DNA of 64,000 bases from Clostridia bacterium (GCA_910574835.1 CAJTDE010000007.1:125212-189211), one strand, 5' to 3'. Shown: positions 46,347 to 55,505, counted from the first letter of the stretch. The notes: generated by a model not told the origin, from the letters alone. Program-made: numbers and translations.

Positions 46347-47603
46347 TTACTTTGTCATTAAATCCAAAATCACACGATCTGTCTCATACATTCCTTCACT
46401 GGCCATGCATCCCACCGCACCGATGGTCTCCTCCACGGACTCCATAACAATGCCTTCTCCGGGCCGAAACGCCTGATGGCGCATAGCCAATTCATGGGCC
46501 ATAATAGCCCCCTCCAGGCTTGTCGCAATCTTTGCCGCACAGGAAGGCTTTGCCCCATCGCAAACCATTCCCGAAGAGGTCCCGATGGAATTTGTAATGG
46601 TCTGCTCTATTTGCTCCAGGCTTCCCCCGTCTAAGTAAGTCATAGCGCATCCGCTTCCCGTTGCCGCACATACCACGCCGCAATACGCAGACAAGCGTCC
46701 GATTCCGCTTTTTAAATGAATCGCAATAAGGTTGGAGAGCGTCAGCGCACGGAGCAGTCTTTCATGTTCAATACCTTTCTCCTCTGCAAACAGAATAACG
46801 GGCAGCGAAGCGGTAGCTCCCTGATTCCCGCTTCCCGAAACAATCACGACCGGCATATTGCAGCCACTCATACGGGCATCGGAAGCCGCAGCCGCATATG
46901 CCTGCAAAAACTTTCCGTTTTTGTAATATAGCTTCCCCACATTAATGCCCCATGAGTTTTTCAGGCCCTCTTCCGCAATCTTTCGGTTGCAGGCAATCTG
47001 TTTCTCCAGCACTTCAGAAACATCCTGAAGATAACAGGTATTCGCAAAATCATAAATCTTTTCTACGCTCAGACAATCATGATCGGTCAGCCCGTCTCCT
47101 CTGCTCTCCTCCTTACAGCAAAATAAAATTTCTCCGTTCTTCTCAATGCGTACAATATGCAGATGTGCATTTTTCAATTCAACCTCCGCCTCGTCACCTT
47201 CTGCATACACATGAATCACGAGATGCAACGCCTCCGAATTTTCCAGCACAAATACCTTACAGAACTCCTGCTCCAAAAGGCGGCGGGCCTCATCTAATTT
47301 GCCGGCGGGCATATCCAGAAGAACCTCCAATTCCCGTTCCGGATTGCCTCCGATAGCTCCCAGCACGGCCGCCGCATTTACGCCGCGCAAATCACCGCCA
47401 TTGGGAATGTAAACTCCTTTGGCATTTTTGATTAAATTGCCGCTGGCATAGACCTCCATACGCTCCGGCTTCCTCCCCAGGGTTTTACAAGCCACAGCTG
47501 CCGTATAGGCGATCGCAATGGGTTCCGTACAGCCTCCGGCCGGAACAAGCTCCTCCTTCAGAATTGCTATATATTTTTGATAATCTTTGTCTGTCCTGTT
47601 CAT
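46347..47603 (-). CDS. L-serine dehydratase/L-cysteine desulfidase family enzyme (CyuA/UPF0597-like)
   Basis: Iron-sulfur lyase family protein, 418 residues. Starts KYIAILKEELVPAGGCTEPIAIAY, the CTEPIA hallmark of this family. Probable [4Fe-4S] ligands are the cysteines of YCGVVCAATGSGCAM near residue 290, MVCDGAKPSCAAK and AVGCMASEGM. Known members release ammonia from serine or H2S from cysteine; YhaM/CyuA is the best-known. Here it lies in a LacI-regulated operon of unknown substrate, so the true substrate may be another beta-hydroxy or beta-thiol amino acid. Confidence 0.8.
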   Translation of the reverse strand: MNRTDKDYQKYIAILKEELVPAGGCTEPIAIAYTAAVACKTLGRKPERMEVYASGNLIKNAKGVYIPNGGDLRGVNAAAVLGAIGGNPERELEVLLDMPAGKLDEARRLLEQEFCKVFVLENSEALHLVIHVYAEGDEAEVELKNAHLHIVRIEKNGEILFCCKEESRGDGLTDHDCLSVEKIYDFANTCYLQDVSEVLEKQIACNRKIAEEGLKNSWGINVGKLYYKNGKFLQAYAAAASDARMSGCNMPVVIVSGSGNQGATASLPVILFAEEKGIEHERLLRALTLSNLIAIHLKSGIGRLSAYCGVVCAATGSGCAMTYLDGGSLEQIEQTITNSIGTSSGMVCDGAKPSCAAKIATSLEGAIMAHELAMRHQAFRPGEGIVMESVEETIGAVGCMASEGMYETDRVILDLMTK

Positions 47604-47613
47604 ATCTTTTTCC

Positions 47614-48702
47614 TTATTTTGCAGCGCTTAGCTCCGCTCCTACTTCCTCCATAACTTCTTCCCAGAGACCAAAGCGCGGCAGAGAGCCGATTCCCCAACC
47701 ACAGCCGCCGGAAATAATCACCTTCGGTCCGGCCGCCTGCAGCGCTGCCTTTACCTTGCCTTTGATCCTGGCTTTTACCGCCTCCCGATCTCCGCCGCTT
47801 AAATCAGAGGGAGATTTCAGCATAATTGACAGATCGCGGTAACTTCCATTGATAGAATGATTCAACCCGCCCACCAGAACAGCGTCCGTCAGCTTCCGCA
47901 TTTCTCCCAGGGAATGATGCTCCTCTGCCTGATCTGCCCAGTTAAAGGCTTCTGCCGGATAATCCAGAAACCACTCGGTCAGCTCCGCGTCGCCGTGGCA
48001 TACATGCGCCATATTGAACCAAGTCTTGTCCCTGATCTTCTCAATATTGGCAATGTCGTATTTCTTTCCGTACTCTTCGAACATTTCCTTTCCCATCAAA
48101 CCGGCCATCCCCGCCTGATAACCCAGGAAAAAGCCGTCGGCGCCTGCTTTTACAAACTCCTCCATCAAGATCTCATTTGTCTCGTTTACCACCTCAAGGC
48201 CGATCTTCGCGTATTTTTCTGAATATTTGAAATGTGACACAATCGTCTCCTGGCGGAAAAAGCCTCCTGTCATCTCTCCCATCCAGATAAAGGGGCTGAA
48301 TACGGTGGGAAGCACAGGTACATCACCCTGAAAATAATCTGCAATACGCTTTACCGCCTCGATCTCCCGGGCAAAAACGCCTTTCTTCATACTGGGAACC
48401 TTAAGCTTTGCCCATTCGTGGGGGTCATTGATGGCATTCACCTCCGTATTTTGCCAGGTCTCATCAAGGATATGCTCCGCATTGCGCAGCTTTTGCCCGA
48501 AAGCTTCCGGAAAATACATGCCGTTGGGCATTACCTTGATAAAATCAAAATGGTATGTATTCTGATAGTCGATGGTTGCCTTTGCAAAGTCCTTTGCGTT
48601 GCGATCCACCAAATTCATATGAGGCCCCCATGCGACGAACGCGGGGCGGTCCAAAATCTTTCCCTCCAAAGCAGCTTTTACTCGTTGTGTGTGTGTAATC
48701 AT
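47614..48702 (-). CDS. UroD/MtaA-like methyltransferase family protein
   Basis: TIM-barrel protein of the uroporphyrinogen decarboxylase superfamily, 362 residues. Zinc-ligand pattern of the corrinoid-methyltransferase (MtaA/MtbA) branch is visible as MAHVCHGDAEL (His-x-Cys) near residue 233, and a later Cys in ISGGCGWGIGS near residue 335. That argues for a cobamide- or thiol-dependent methyl transfer rather than heme synthesis. No corrinoid protein gene lies in the window. The gene is 11 bases after (downstream of) livF and 11 bases before the CyuA-like gene: one operon. Confidence 0.8.
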   Translation of the reverse strand: MITHTQRVKAALEGKILDRPAFVAWGPHMNLVDRNAKDFAKATIDYQNTYHFDFIKVMPNGMYFPEAFGQKLRNAEHILDETWQNTEVNAINDPHEWAKLKVPSMKKGVFAREIEAVKRIADYFQGDVPVLPTVFSPFIWMGEMTGGFFRQETIVSHFKYSEKYAKIGLEVVNETNEILMEEFVKAGADGFFLGYQAGMAGLMGKEMFEEYGKKYDIANIEKIRDKTWFNMAHVCHGDAELTEWFLDYPAEAFNWADQAEEHHSLGEMRKLTDAVLVGGLNHSINGSYRDLSIMLKSPSDLSGGDREAVKARIKGKVKAALQAAGPKVIISGGCGWGIGSLPRFGLWEEVMEEVGAELSAAK

Positions 48703-48723
48703 CTCTTTATTCTCCCTTAATTT

Positions 48724-49434
48724 TCATAGTACGCCGAAGTATGCTTTCTGAACTTCATCCGACTGCAGCATAGCTTCCGCTTTGTTGCTCAATACAATAT
48801 TTCCTGTTTCAAGGACATATGCTCTATCTGAATGTTTCAACGCAATTCTTGCATTTTGTTCCACCAAAAGAATTGTGGTTCCCAATGTTCGTATCTCATC
48901 AATCATTCCAAAGATCTCATTGATAATTAGAGGTGCAAGACCCAGGGAGGGTTCATCCAAAAGAAGCATTTTCGGCTTCGCCATCATGGCGCGCCCGATA
49001 GCCAGCATCTGCTGTTCGCCTCCTGACAGGGAGCCTGCCACCTGATTTTCCCGTTCTTTCAACTTTGGAAGCAGGTTATATACCATCTCCAGGCTTTCGG
49101 GAATCTCCTGACGCGGCCGCAGATAAGCTCCCAAAAACAGATTATCCTTCACTGAGTAGCGCGGAAACACCTGACGCCCCTCCGGAGAAAGAATAATTCC
49201 CGCTTGAACTGCCTTTTTCGTTTCCCAGTTAGTAATATCTGTTCCGTCAAATGTAATTTTCCCGGATTTGCACGGCACAAGTCCCATAATTGCCTTCATA
49301 GTCGTGCTCTTCCCTGCTCCGTTTGCCCCAATCAGAGTAATAATCTCGCCGCTGTCCACTTCCATGTTAATCTTCTTCAAGGCATGGATGCTTCCGTAAT
49401 CTACAACCACGTCCTCCAATTTCAATAACGCCAT
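48724..49434 (-). CDS. livF: LIV-type ABC transporter ATPase LivF
   Basis: ABC ATPase, about 236 residues. Walker A GANGAGKST near residue 37, Q-loop LSPEGRQVFPR, signature LSGGEQQML near residue 139, Walker B LLLDEPSLGLAP. Start at ATG 49434 (MALLKLEDVVVDYGSIHALK), AAAGGA 8 bases upstream; it overlaps the livG stop. Second ATPase of the branched-chain amino-acid-type transporter. Length is normal for LivF. Confidence 0.9.
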   Translation of the reverse strand: MALLKLEDVVVDYGSIHALKKINMEVDSGEIITLIGANGAGKSTTMKAIMGLVPCKSGKITFDGTDITNWETKKAVQAGIILSPEGRQVFPRYSVKDNLFLGAYLRPRQEIPESLEMVYNLLPKLKERENQVAGSLSGGEQQMLAIGRAMMAKPKMLLLDEPSLGLAPLIINEIFGMIDEIRTLGTTILLVEQNARIALKHSDRAYVLETGNIVLSNKAEAMLQSDEVQKAYFGVL

Positions 49435-49435
49435 C

Positions 49436-50197
49436 TCACTCATCCTTTCCCAGATATGCCTCAATGACGATAGGATTTGTCCTGATTTCTTCGGGTGTCC
49501 CGTCGGCAATCAATGCTCCGTCATTCAGAACATACAGCCTGTCACAGATATTCATGACAAATCTCATATCATGCTCGATAAGCAGAATGGTATTGCCCAT
49601 ATTCCGCAAATCATGTACCAATTTGCCCAGCTCTTCTGTTTCCGCTCCATTCATACCTGCCGCCGGCTCGTCCAGAAGCAGCAATTTGGGCTGAATCGCC
49701 AGCGCGCGTACAATCTCTACCTTACGCTGATCTCCATAGGGAAGACTGGTGGCCATCTCAAAGCGATTCTCATACAAACCGAACAGCTTTAGCAATTCCT
49801 CCGCCCGCCCAATAGCTGTATCCATAGCTATCTTTGCCTTTCCCGGCAGAAACCATTCCCTTGCTGACAATTTTGTCTGAACATGCATCCCCACCATAAC
49901 GTTGTCCAACACAGTCATTTTGGGAAACAGACGAATATTCTGAAAGGTGCGGGCAAAGCCATGAGCTGTGATTTCGTAGGGCTTCCAACCTGTGATATCT
50001 GTTCCCAGCATACTTACCTTACCCTCGGTAGGACAATACATTCCGGTAATACAGTTAAATAATGTTGTTTTTCCTGCACCATTGGGACCAATAACACCGA
50101 TGATCTCGCCCTCATTTACATGCATAGTCACATTCTTCAATGCATCCAGGCCGCCAAACCTCTGTGTTATATTCTCGGCGCACAATACCTCACTCAT
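49436..50197 (-). CDS. livG: LIV-type ABC transporter ATPase LivG
   Basis: ABC ATPase, about 253 residues from ATG 50197 (MSEVLCAENITQRFGGLDAL), overlapping the livM stop by 8 bases. Walker A GPNGAGKTT, the LivG-specific FARTFQNIRLFPKMTVLDNVMVG insertion, signature LPYGDQRKVEIVRAL, Walker B LLLDEPAAGMN. The LPYGDQRK signature in place of LSGGQ is the usual LivG form. Confidence 0.9.
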   Translation of the reverse strand: MSEVLCAENITQRFGGLDALKNVTMHVNEGEIIGVIGPNGAGKTTLFNCITGMYCPTEGKVSMLGTDITGWKPYEITAHGFARTFQNIRLFPKMTVLDNVMVGMHVQTKLSAREWFLPGKAKIAMDTAIGRAEELLKLFGLYENRFEMATSLPYGDQRKVEIVRALAIQPKLLLLDEPAAGMNGAETEELGKLVHDLRNMGNTILLIEHDMRFVMNICDRLYVLNDGALIADGTPEEIRTNPIVIEAYLGKDE

Positions 50198-51191
50198 GCC
50201 CGTCACCCCCTGCTTTTTCCTTTTTCCACGCCAAACGCTGTTCAATATATTTAAAATTCACAGAGCCAAACAAGCCGTCCGGTCGAACCAGCATCAGAAC
50301 AACTAAAAGCGCGCCGTACACCAGCTGCCGGTATTCGGAAAATCCTCTTAAGACTTCAGGCAAGATGGTCAGCACCGTTGCCCCAAAAAAACTTCCGAAA
50401 ATATTTCCCAAGCCTCCGAAAATAACCATAACCAAGATATTGTTTGATATGGCATTGGTAAAGCAGCTCGGATCAATATAGCTTGTATACAGAGAATAGA
50501 AGCATCCTGCCGCACCGGCCAGCATAGAGGAAATCACAATGGCGTACACTTTGTACTTAAAGACATGAATCCCCATAGCTCCCGCCGCAAGTTCATCATC
50601 CCGGATGGCCAGAATTGCATAACCCATGCGGGAATGAATAATCTTCCGTACGATAAATGTGGCCGCTGCCAGAAGAAACAAGATCACATAAAAGTATGCT
50701 CTCTGAGATTTTAAGGTAACGCCAAAGAAGCTTAACTTCGGAATCGCCATAATACCAAGAGGACCATTCGTCAATGACATCCAGTTAATCTCGATCACAC
50801 GGATAATCTGACAGAATACCATAGTAACAATCGTAAAATAGTACCCTTTCAAATGCATCACAGGCAAACTCAAAAGAAGCCCGAACAAGCCGGCTATTAC
50901 TGCTGCCATCAAAAGCGCCGCAATCCCATTCCAGCCGTAATTTTTACTCAAAATCGCCGCCGTATACGCGCCGATTCCCCAAAAAGCCGCATGACCGAAA
51001 GAGATTTGCCCCAACACTCCTGCCATTAGATTCAGGCTGACGCATAACATACAGTACATCAGACACAGGATTGCAATCCGGAGCACATATTTTGAAGAAA
51101 AAATCCACGGGAACAGCACTGCGAGGAGCGCTGTGATAATCAATAGAGTCCGTTTATAGCGTACCAGCCATGTACTTAATTTTTCTATCAT
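50190..51191 (-). CDS. livM: LIV-type ABC transporter permease LivM
   Basis: Membrane permease of about 333 residues with about nine hydrophobic helices. The family motif GGLGNIFGSFFGATVLTILPEVLRGF is near residue 265, and the GHAAFWGIGAYTAAIL segment near residue 68. ATG 51191 has AGGTG upstream; a GTG two codons earlier is possible. It pairs with LivH to form the channel for the compound bound by LivK. Confidence 0.88.
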   Translation of the reverse strand: MIEKLSTWLVRYKRTLLIITALLAVLFPWIFSSKYVLRIAILCLMYCMLCVSLNLMAGVLGQISFGHAAFWGIGAYTAAILSKNYGWNGIAALLMAAVIAGLFGLLLSLPVMHLKGYYFTIVTMVFCQIIRVIEINWMSLTNGPLGIMAIPKLSFFGVTLKSQRAYFYVILFLLAAATFIVRKIIHSRMGYAILAIRDDELAAGAMGIHVFKYKVYAIVISSMLAGAAGCFYSLYTSYIDPSCFTNAISNNILVMVIFGGLGNIFGSFFGATVLTILPEVLRGFSEYRQLVYGALLVVLMLVRPDGLFGSVNFKYIEQRLAWKKEKAGGDGHE

Positions 51192-51202
51192 AGCCACTCA
51201 CC

Positions 51203-52081
51203 TCACACTTTATTGATAGCCTTTTTTCCAAACAGGCCATTGGGCATTACCAGCAGTACCAGAATGAGAATCGAGAAGGAAATGGCATCCCGGTAGCCTG
51301 TACTGATATATGCGGAAACTATCGTCTCTACTATACCCAGCACCAGACCTCCCACAACTGCGCCCGGCAGAACGCCTACACCGCCCAGCACAGCCGCTGC
51401 AAAAATCTTGATTCCAATAGAAGAACCCATTGCCGTATCAATGCTTCGATAATACATCGCAACCATCGTCCCTGCGATACATGCCAGGAACCCGCTGATA
51501 ATAAAGGTCAATGAAATAATTTTATCCGTATCAATTCCCATCAGCTTCGCTGCATCCTGATTTTGCGCGATGGCTCCCATAGCTTTTCCAATCTTCATAC
51601 GGTATGTAATGACGGAAAGCGTTATCATCAAAATGCAGGCTGCAATAAGAATAATAATCTGCGTCCAGGTCACTACCGCACTTCCAATGTAAATCTTTCC
51701 AAAATCCAGAAAATTTTCAAAAGATTTGCTGTCTGTGCCGAAAAAAACCATAATGGCGTTGTCCACAACCATAGACATTCCCAATGTGGTAATCAGGCCG
51801 GAAAGCTTAGGCGCCTTCTTTTTGCGGAGCTGCCTAAGTGCAAAGCGGTCAATACCGTAGCCCAAAAGTCCTGTGAGCACAATGCTGATGCCGAATGCAA
51901 GGAAAAAATGAATCCCTGTTGCAGTGTAGAATAAAAATGTAATATATGCGCCAAACATATACAGGGAGCTATTTGAAAAGTTCGTCAATTCCAATACACC
52001 GAATACCATTGTAAAGCCAATGGCTACCAACGCATATACACTTCCGATTGTAAAGCCATTTACAATCTGCTGTACTAACAT
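51203..52081 (-). CDS. livH: LIV-type ABC transporter permease LivH
   Basis: Membrane permease of 292 residues, about eight helices. Starts MLVQQIVNGFTIGSVYALVAIGFTMVFGV, the typical LivH N-terminus; family motif AAAVLGGVGVLPGAVVGGLVLGIVE near residue 228. GGAGGG is 5 bases before the ATG, directly behind the T-run of a hairpin that separates it from livK. Confidence 0.9.
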   Translation of the reverse strand: MLVQQIVNGFTIGSVYALVAIGFTMVFGVLELTNFSNSSLYMFGAYITFLFYTATGIHFFLAFGISIVLTGLLGYGIDRFALRQLRKKKAPKLSGLITTLGMSMVVDNAIMVFFGTDSKSFENFLDFGKIYIGSAVVTWTQIIILIAACILMITLSVITYRMKIGKAMGAIAQNQDAAKLMGIDTDKIISLTFIISGFLACIAGTMVAMYYRSIDTAMGSSIGIKIFAAAVLGGVGVLPGAVVGGLVLGIVETIVSAYISTGYRDAISFSILILVLLVMPNGLFGKKAINKV

Positions 52082-52094
52082 ATGGTCCCTCCAA

Positions 52095-52140
52095 AAAAAT
52101 TCTGCGGTATCTGCCGCAATTCAAACAGCAGATACCACAG
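52095..52140 (-). terminator. Partial terminator between livK and livH
   Basis: Minus strand CTGTGGTATCTGC (52140-52128) pairs with GCAGATACCGCAG (52114-52102), one wobble, followed by AATTTTTTT. The T-run ends just before the livH ribosome site. Such partial terminators let the binding-protein gene be made in excess over the permease genes. Confidence 0.75.
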
Positions 52141-52151
52141 ATATACTATGT

Positions 52152-53393
52152 CTACTGATTTACCGGAACAAAATTTCCATCCTTAATTTCAAATGTATAG
52201 ATTCCCTTGTTCATCTCTTTGTTCTCATTGTAAGCCATATTTAAACCGGAAAGTCCCGGATAGCTGCGGATTGCAAGAATCTGCTCTGCTACGGCCGGCG
52301 TATCCGTCGTTCCTGCCTTCAGCGCGCTGTCAAGTACGATCTTCACAGAATCGTAGCCCTGTGCGGAGAAGCCGTCAGGAGATTCGCCATATGCCGCTTC
52401 GTAGTCTTGGATAAACTTCTTGGTGGCCTCATCCACATTTCCGGCCTCCAAAACAGAGGGAAGGAAGCATGGGGTAGAGCTTAAGACATAGGTTCCGTCA
52501 ATGCTGTCGCCAATCAGCTTTGTGAACTCTTCATTCAGGCACATTCCCGGTCCTACATACTGCGCATCCAACTCCAGCTGCTTTGCCTGCATAAAGATCT
52601 GTGCGGCATCACTATAAGCTGCGCTGGCGTAAAATACATCAGGCTCCGCAGTTTTAATCTTGGACAGAACAGCTGAGAAATCCTTCGTATCACCAGGAAC
52701 AAAGCTCTCGTACACTACAATCTCTCCGCCGTAGGACTCCCATGCCTCCTTGATAAACTCGCAGGTCTGTACGCCGTGATCCGTGTTCTGATACAAAATG
52801 GCAAGCTTGCCTGCGCCAAAGCACTCCTTCATAATCTCAGCAAAGCCCACGCTCTCCCAGCGGGCGCTCATGGGAACGGGGAAAACGTAATCACCCATGC
52901 CCGGCAGATCCGCATGTGAAGCCGCAACGCCCATCAGCAGCATATCCGCTTCATCAAAGACGGGTGCCGTCGCCATCGCGCAGGATGAACCATAGCCTGC
53001 AAGGGCACAAAATACGGTGTCATCGGATATAATTTTGTTCGCTAGGTTGACTGCTTCATTGGGATCACCCTTGTCGTCCATAAACTCAATGGTAAAATCG
53101 GTTCCGTGTTCCTCGTTGAACTGATTCAGTGCCAATTCCGCACCATTTTTGATCTTTACGCCATACTGGAGGTTATCACCTGTCAATGGGCCAAACATCG
53201 CCATCTTGTTCTTGCCGTTATGGTTAATGGTTCCCTCTCCTGTCGCATCTGCCTCACTGCTGCCTTCCGCCTCTTCGCTGCCTTCCTCTAACGTCTGTGC
53301 AGGCATCTCTGCCGCTTCCTCCTTTGCACCGCATCCGGTCAGCGCTGACAGGCTAAGAGTTCCGCATAGTAACAATGCCAATAGCTTCTTCAT
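52152..53393 (-). CDS. livK: LIV-type substrate-binding lipoprotein LivK
   Basis: Extracellular receptor of about 413 residues from ATG 53393 with AAAGGAGG upstream. Lipoprotein signal MKKLLALLLCGTLSLSALTGC with lipobox LTGC, an acidic Glu/Ala-rich linker (about 22-52), then a type I periplasmic-binding fold (MAMFGPLTGDNLQYGVKIKNGAELALNQFNEEHG; GYGSSCAMATAPVFDEADMLLMGVAASHADL; GFSAQGYDSVKI). LivK-like proteins bind branched-chain amino acids but many bind other compounds such as amides, urea or aromatic acids. First gene of the operon; promoter with LacI-type operators. Confidence 0.9.
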   Translation of the reverse strand: MKKLLALLLCGTLSLSALTGCGAKEEAAEMPAQTLEEGSEEAEGSSEADATGEGTINHNGKNKMAMFGPLTGDNLQYGVKIKNGAELALNQFNEEHGTDFTIEFMDDKGDPNEAVNLANKIISDDTVFCALAGYGSSCAMATAPVFDEADMLLMGVAASHADLPGMGDYVFPVPMSARWESVGFAEIMKECFGAGKLAILYQNTDHGVQTCEFIKEAWESYGGEIVVYESFVPGDTKDFSAVLSKIKTAEPDVFYASAAYSDAAQIFMQAKQLELDAQYVGPGMCLNEEFTKLIGDSIDGTYVLSSTPCFLPSVLEAGNVDEATKKFIQDYEAAYGESPDGFSAQGYDSVKIVLDSALKAGTTDTPAVAEQILAIRSYPGLSGLNMAYNENKEMNKGIYTFEIKDGNFVPVNQ

Positions 53394-53435
53394 CACAAAA
53401 TCCTCCTTTGTTTTAATACCGTTCAAAAACGAAAT

Positions 53436-53487
53436 CGATTACGTAATCGGTTACCCAAATCTTATCTGCTTTTATTTGTTTTGTCTA
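53436..53487 (-). promoter_or_regulatory. livK promoter with overlapping LacI-type operators
   Basis: Minus strand TAGACA (53487-53482), 17-base spacer, TAAGAT (53464-53459). Right after it are GTAACCGATTAC (53454-53443) and CGATTACGTAATCG (53449-53436), variants of the GTAATCGATTAC dyad at the lacI gene itself. Two overlapping sites at the start point fit tight repression. Confidence 0.75.
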
Positions 53488-53693
53488 TAGTCAAAAATCC
53501 ACAAATTTTTCAGATCATTTTCGTCACTTTGCATAAGCATCTTATTTTGTATGGCTTTTTATCCTATCATGCTATTTTAACTGAAATTTATACTTGACTT
53601 TTTCAAAAAGCAGTGCAAAACTGTTATTAATTAACATTTAAACTGAAATTATTTGCAACGATTATTTACTTTTTCGTTGGAAAGGGGAATCAT

Positions 53694-54797
53694 ATGGGGA
53701 AGATACGAATTGGACTTATTGGAGCGGGAATGATCAGCCAGAAGCATCTGCGCGCTTATCAGGAGAATCCGGAGGCGGAGGTTATTGCCGTATGCAGCCG
53801 TACACAGGAGTCAGCAGAGCGCTGTGCTAAAGAATGGAACATTCCCCATGTTTATACGGATATCAAGCAGCTTCTTGAGAATAAAGACGTTGATGCTGTG
53901 GATATCTGCCTGCACAATCATCTTCATGCTCCTGTCACCATTGCCGCCCTGGATGCCGGGAAGCATGTTTACTGCGAAAAGCCTCTGGCCATGACTTATG
54001 CGGACGGACAGGCTATGCTTGAGGCGGCCAAGCGAAATGAGAAAACACTTCATATCCAGCTTGGTTTTCTATATCGTCCATATGCAAGAGCTGCTAAGCG
54101 TCTTGTCGACGGCGGCGCTCTTGGGGAAATCTATCATGCACGCTCTGTGGGCTTTCGCAGAAGAAATCGCCCGTATGTAGACGGCTTCGGGCGCGCTGAT
54201 TTTGTGGAACATCGTCTTGCCGGAGGCGGTGCGCTTTATGATGTCGGTGTTTATCACATCTCTCTGTTACTGTATTTGATGGGAATGCCTGAGCCAACTC
54301 GAATGAGCGGAAAGCTGTATCAGAAAATAGATATGGATGAAGCCCGCCGTGTCAGCGGACATTATGATGTGGAAGAGCTTGGAGTTGGTTTTGTACGCTT
54401 TGATAATGATGTAACTATGGATCTGTTTCAGTCCTGGGCTGTACATCTTGATTCTATGGACCCCAGCATTTTGCTCGGCTCCAAGGGCGGAATCAAGTTG
54501 GATCCTTTCAGCTATCATACCACAATCTGCGATACGGAACTTGACTGTACAGGGGATCTGGAAAAAATGGATTTCCGCTGGAAGAATACGCAGCCGAATG
54601 AATTTGCTTACACCTCCTCCGAGGACCATTGGATCGCCGCGCTGCTCGGTAAGGTTCCTATGATTCCTACGGCGGATCTGGCGCTCACTACTCTTCTCAT
54701 TCAGGAGGGAATTACGTTGTCACATCAGCAAAACCGGGAAGTTACGGCCGAGGAAGTAAGGACGGCATCGGTATTGTCCAAATTGGAGCTGGAGTGA
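53694..54797 (+). CDS. Gfo/Idh/MocA-family NAD(P)-dependent dehydrogenase
   Basis: Oxidoreductase of 367 residues. Nucleotide-binding GLIGAGMISQKHLRAY at the N-terminus, the EKPLA motif (HVYCEKPLAMTYADGQ) near residue 95 with the catalytic Lys, and a C-terminal alpha/beta domain with GGGALYDVGVYHISLL (conserved Asp/His near residue 183). Members act on sugars, inositols or similar hydroxy compounds. It is divergent from livK across a 300-base AT-rich gap that holds two AACTGAAATT repeats (53579 and 53640) and a TTGACT box; a role in the same pathway is inferred from position only. Confidence 0.83.
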   Translation: MGKIRIGLIGAGMISQKHLRAYQENPEAEVIAVCSRTQESAERCAKEWNIPHVYTDIKQLLENKDVDAVDICLHNHLHAPVTIAALDAGKHVYCEKPLAMTYADGQAMLEAAKRNEKTLHIQLGFLYRPYARAAKRLVDGGALGEIYHARSVGFRRRNRPYVDGFGRADFVEHRLAGGGALYDVGVYHISLLLYLMGMPEPTRMSGKLYQKIDMDEARRVSGHYDVEELGVGFVRFDNDVTMDLFQSWAVHLDSMDPSILLGSKGGIKLDPFSYHTTICDTELDCTGDLEKMDFRWKNTQPNEFAYTSSEDHWIAALLGKVPMIPTADLALTTLLIQEGITLSHQQNREVTAEEVRTASVLSKLELE

Positions 54798-54850
54798 TTT
54801 TCGGTTTTCTTGTTTTTATTGATATGGGCTGTTTTATTTTTTAGATTATT

Positions 54851-54898
54851 AAGGCTCTGCACAATTATTTACGCAGAGCCTTAATTGGATTAATTTTT
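54851..54898 (+). terminator. Terminator of the Gfo/Idh/MocA gene
   Basis: A 10-base stem AAGGCTCTGC (54851-54860) with GCAGAGCCTT (54873-54882), followed by AATTGGATTAATTTTT. Confidence 0.75.
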
Positions 54899-54947
54899 AA
54901 TCATTTTACTTATGGAGTACCAACATTGGGTACAAAAACTACTTTTA

Positions 54948-55330
54948 TTATTTATTCCAGTATTCCTCTACTTCCGTTCGGACTCTTTCCTGAGGCATAT
55001 TGAACTGCCCTGCAATTTTATCTACGACCTCTACAAACGAAACCTCCATTTCTTTTAGTACCGCTACAACATTCATAATACCGGAATCTCGTCTAATCCT
55101 CATATCATGCACTCTCATTATTTCTTCCTGGTCATATAAGTGCATCATAATGTCCACAACCTCACTTTTTTGCTCTCTAAGTATTCTTTGAGCACATTAC
55201 TGTCTTTACAAATCCGAATCGTCTCACGCACTGCAGTTTTTGTCCTGCCTTCCGGCTGAGTTTTCCTGTCACCTGTATAGATAACATATAATTCCGGTTT
55301 CGGAATTATCACCCTTTTACTACTATACAA
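54948..55330 (-). pseudogene. Decayed Rpn-like PD-(D/E)XK nuclease/transposase remnant
   Basis: Two small frames carry family text of clostridial Rpn/PD-(D/E)XK proteins. One has IPKPELYVIYTGDRK then, with no middle part, EGRTKTAVRETIRICKDSNVLKEYLESKK. The second continues with VDIMMHLYDQEEIMRVH in another frame. The family normally has about 60 residues between GDRK and GRTK, so there is an internal deletion. The two frames join if one base is added to the A6 run near 55160. The N-terminus is missing as well. Clearly not a working gene. Confidence 0.65.
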
Positions 55331-55505
55331 ATCTTGCCCATTCTCCGAGAAATACCTACGGTAGGAGTTGACAAGATATTACAATGCACGAATGATAATA
55401 TTCACTGTCCAGGTACTTTGTGCCTCCATTAGTATCACAAGCTTGTTGCCTTTTGCAAAACCTAGTGTAATGTATCATTGATATTTAGCGCATCTGCCAC
55501 CTCTG

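Noticed and set aside
55140-55200. Programmed frameshift in the Rpn-like remnant at its A6 run
   Set aside because: The same remnant has an internal deletion and no N-terminus, so decay explains it better.
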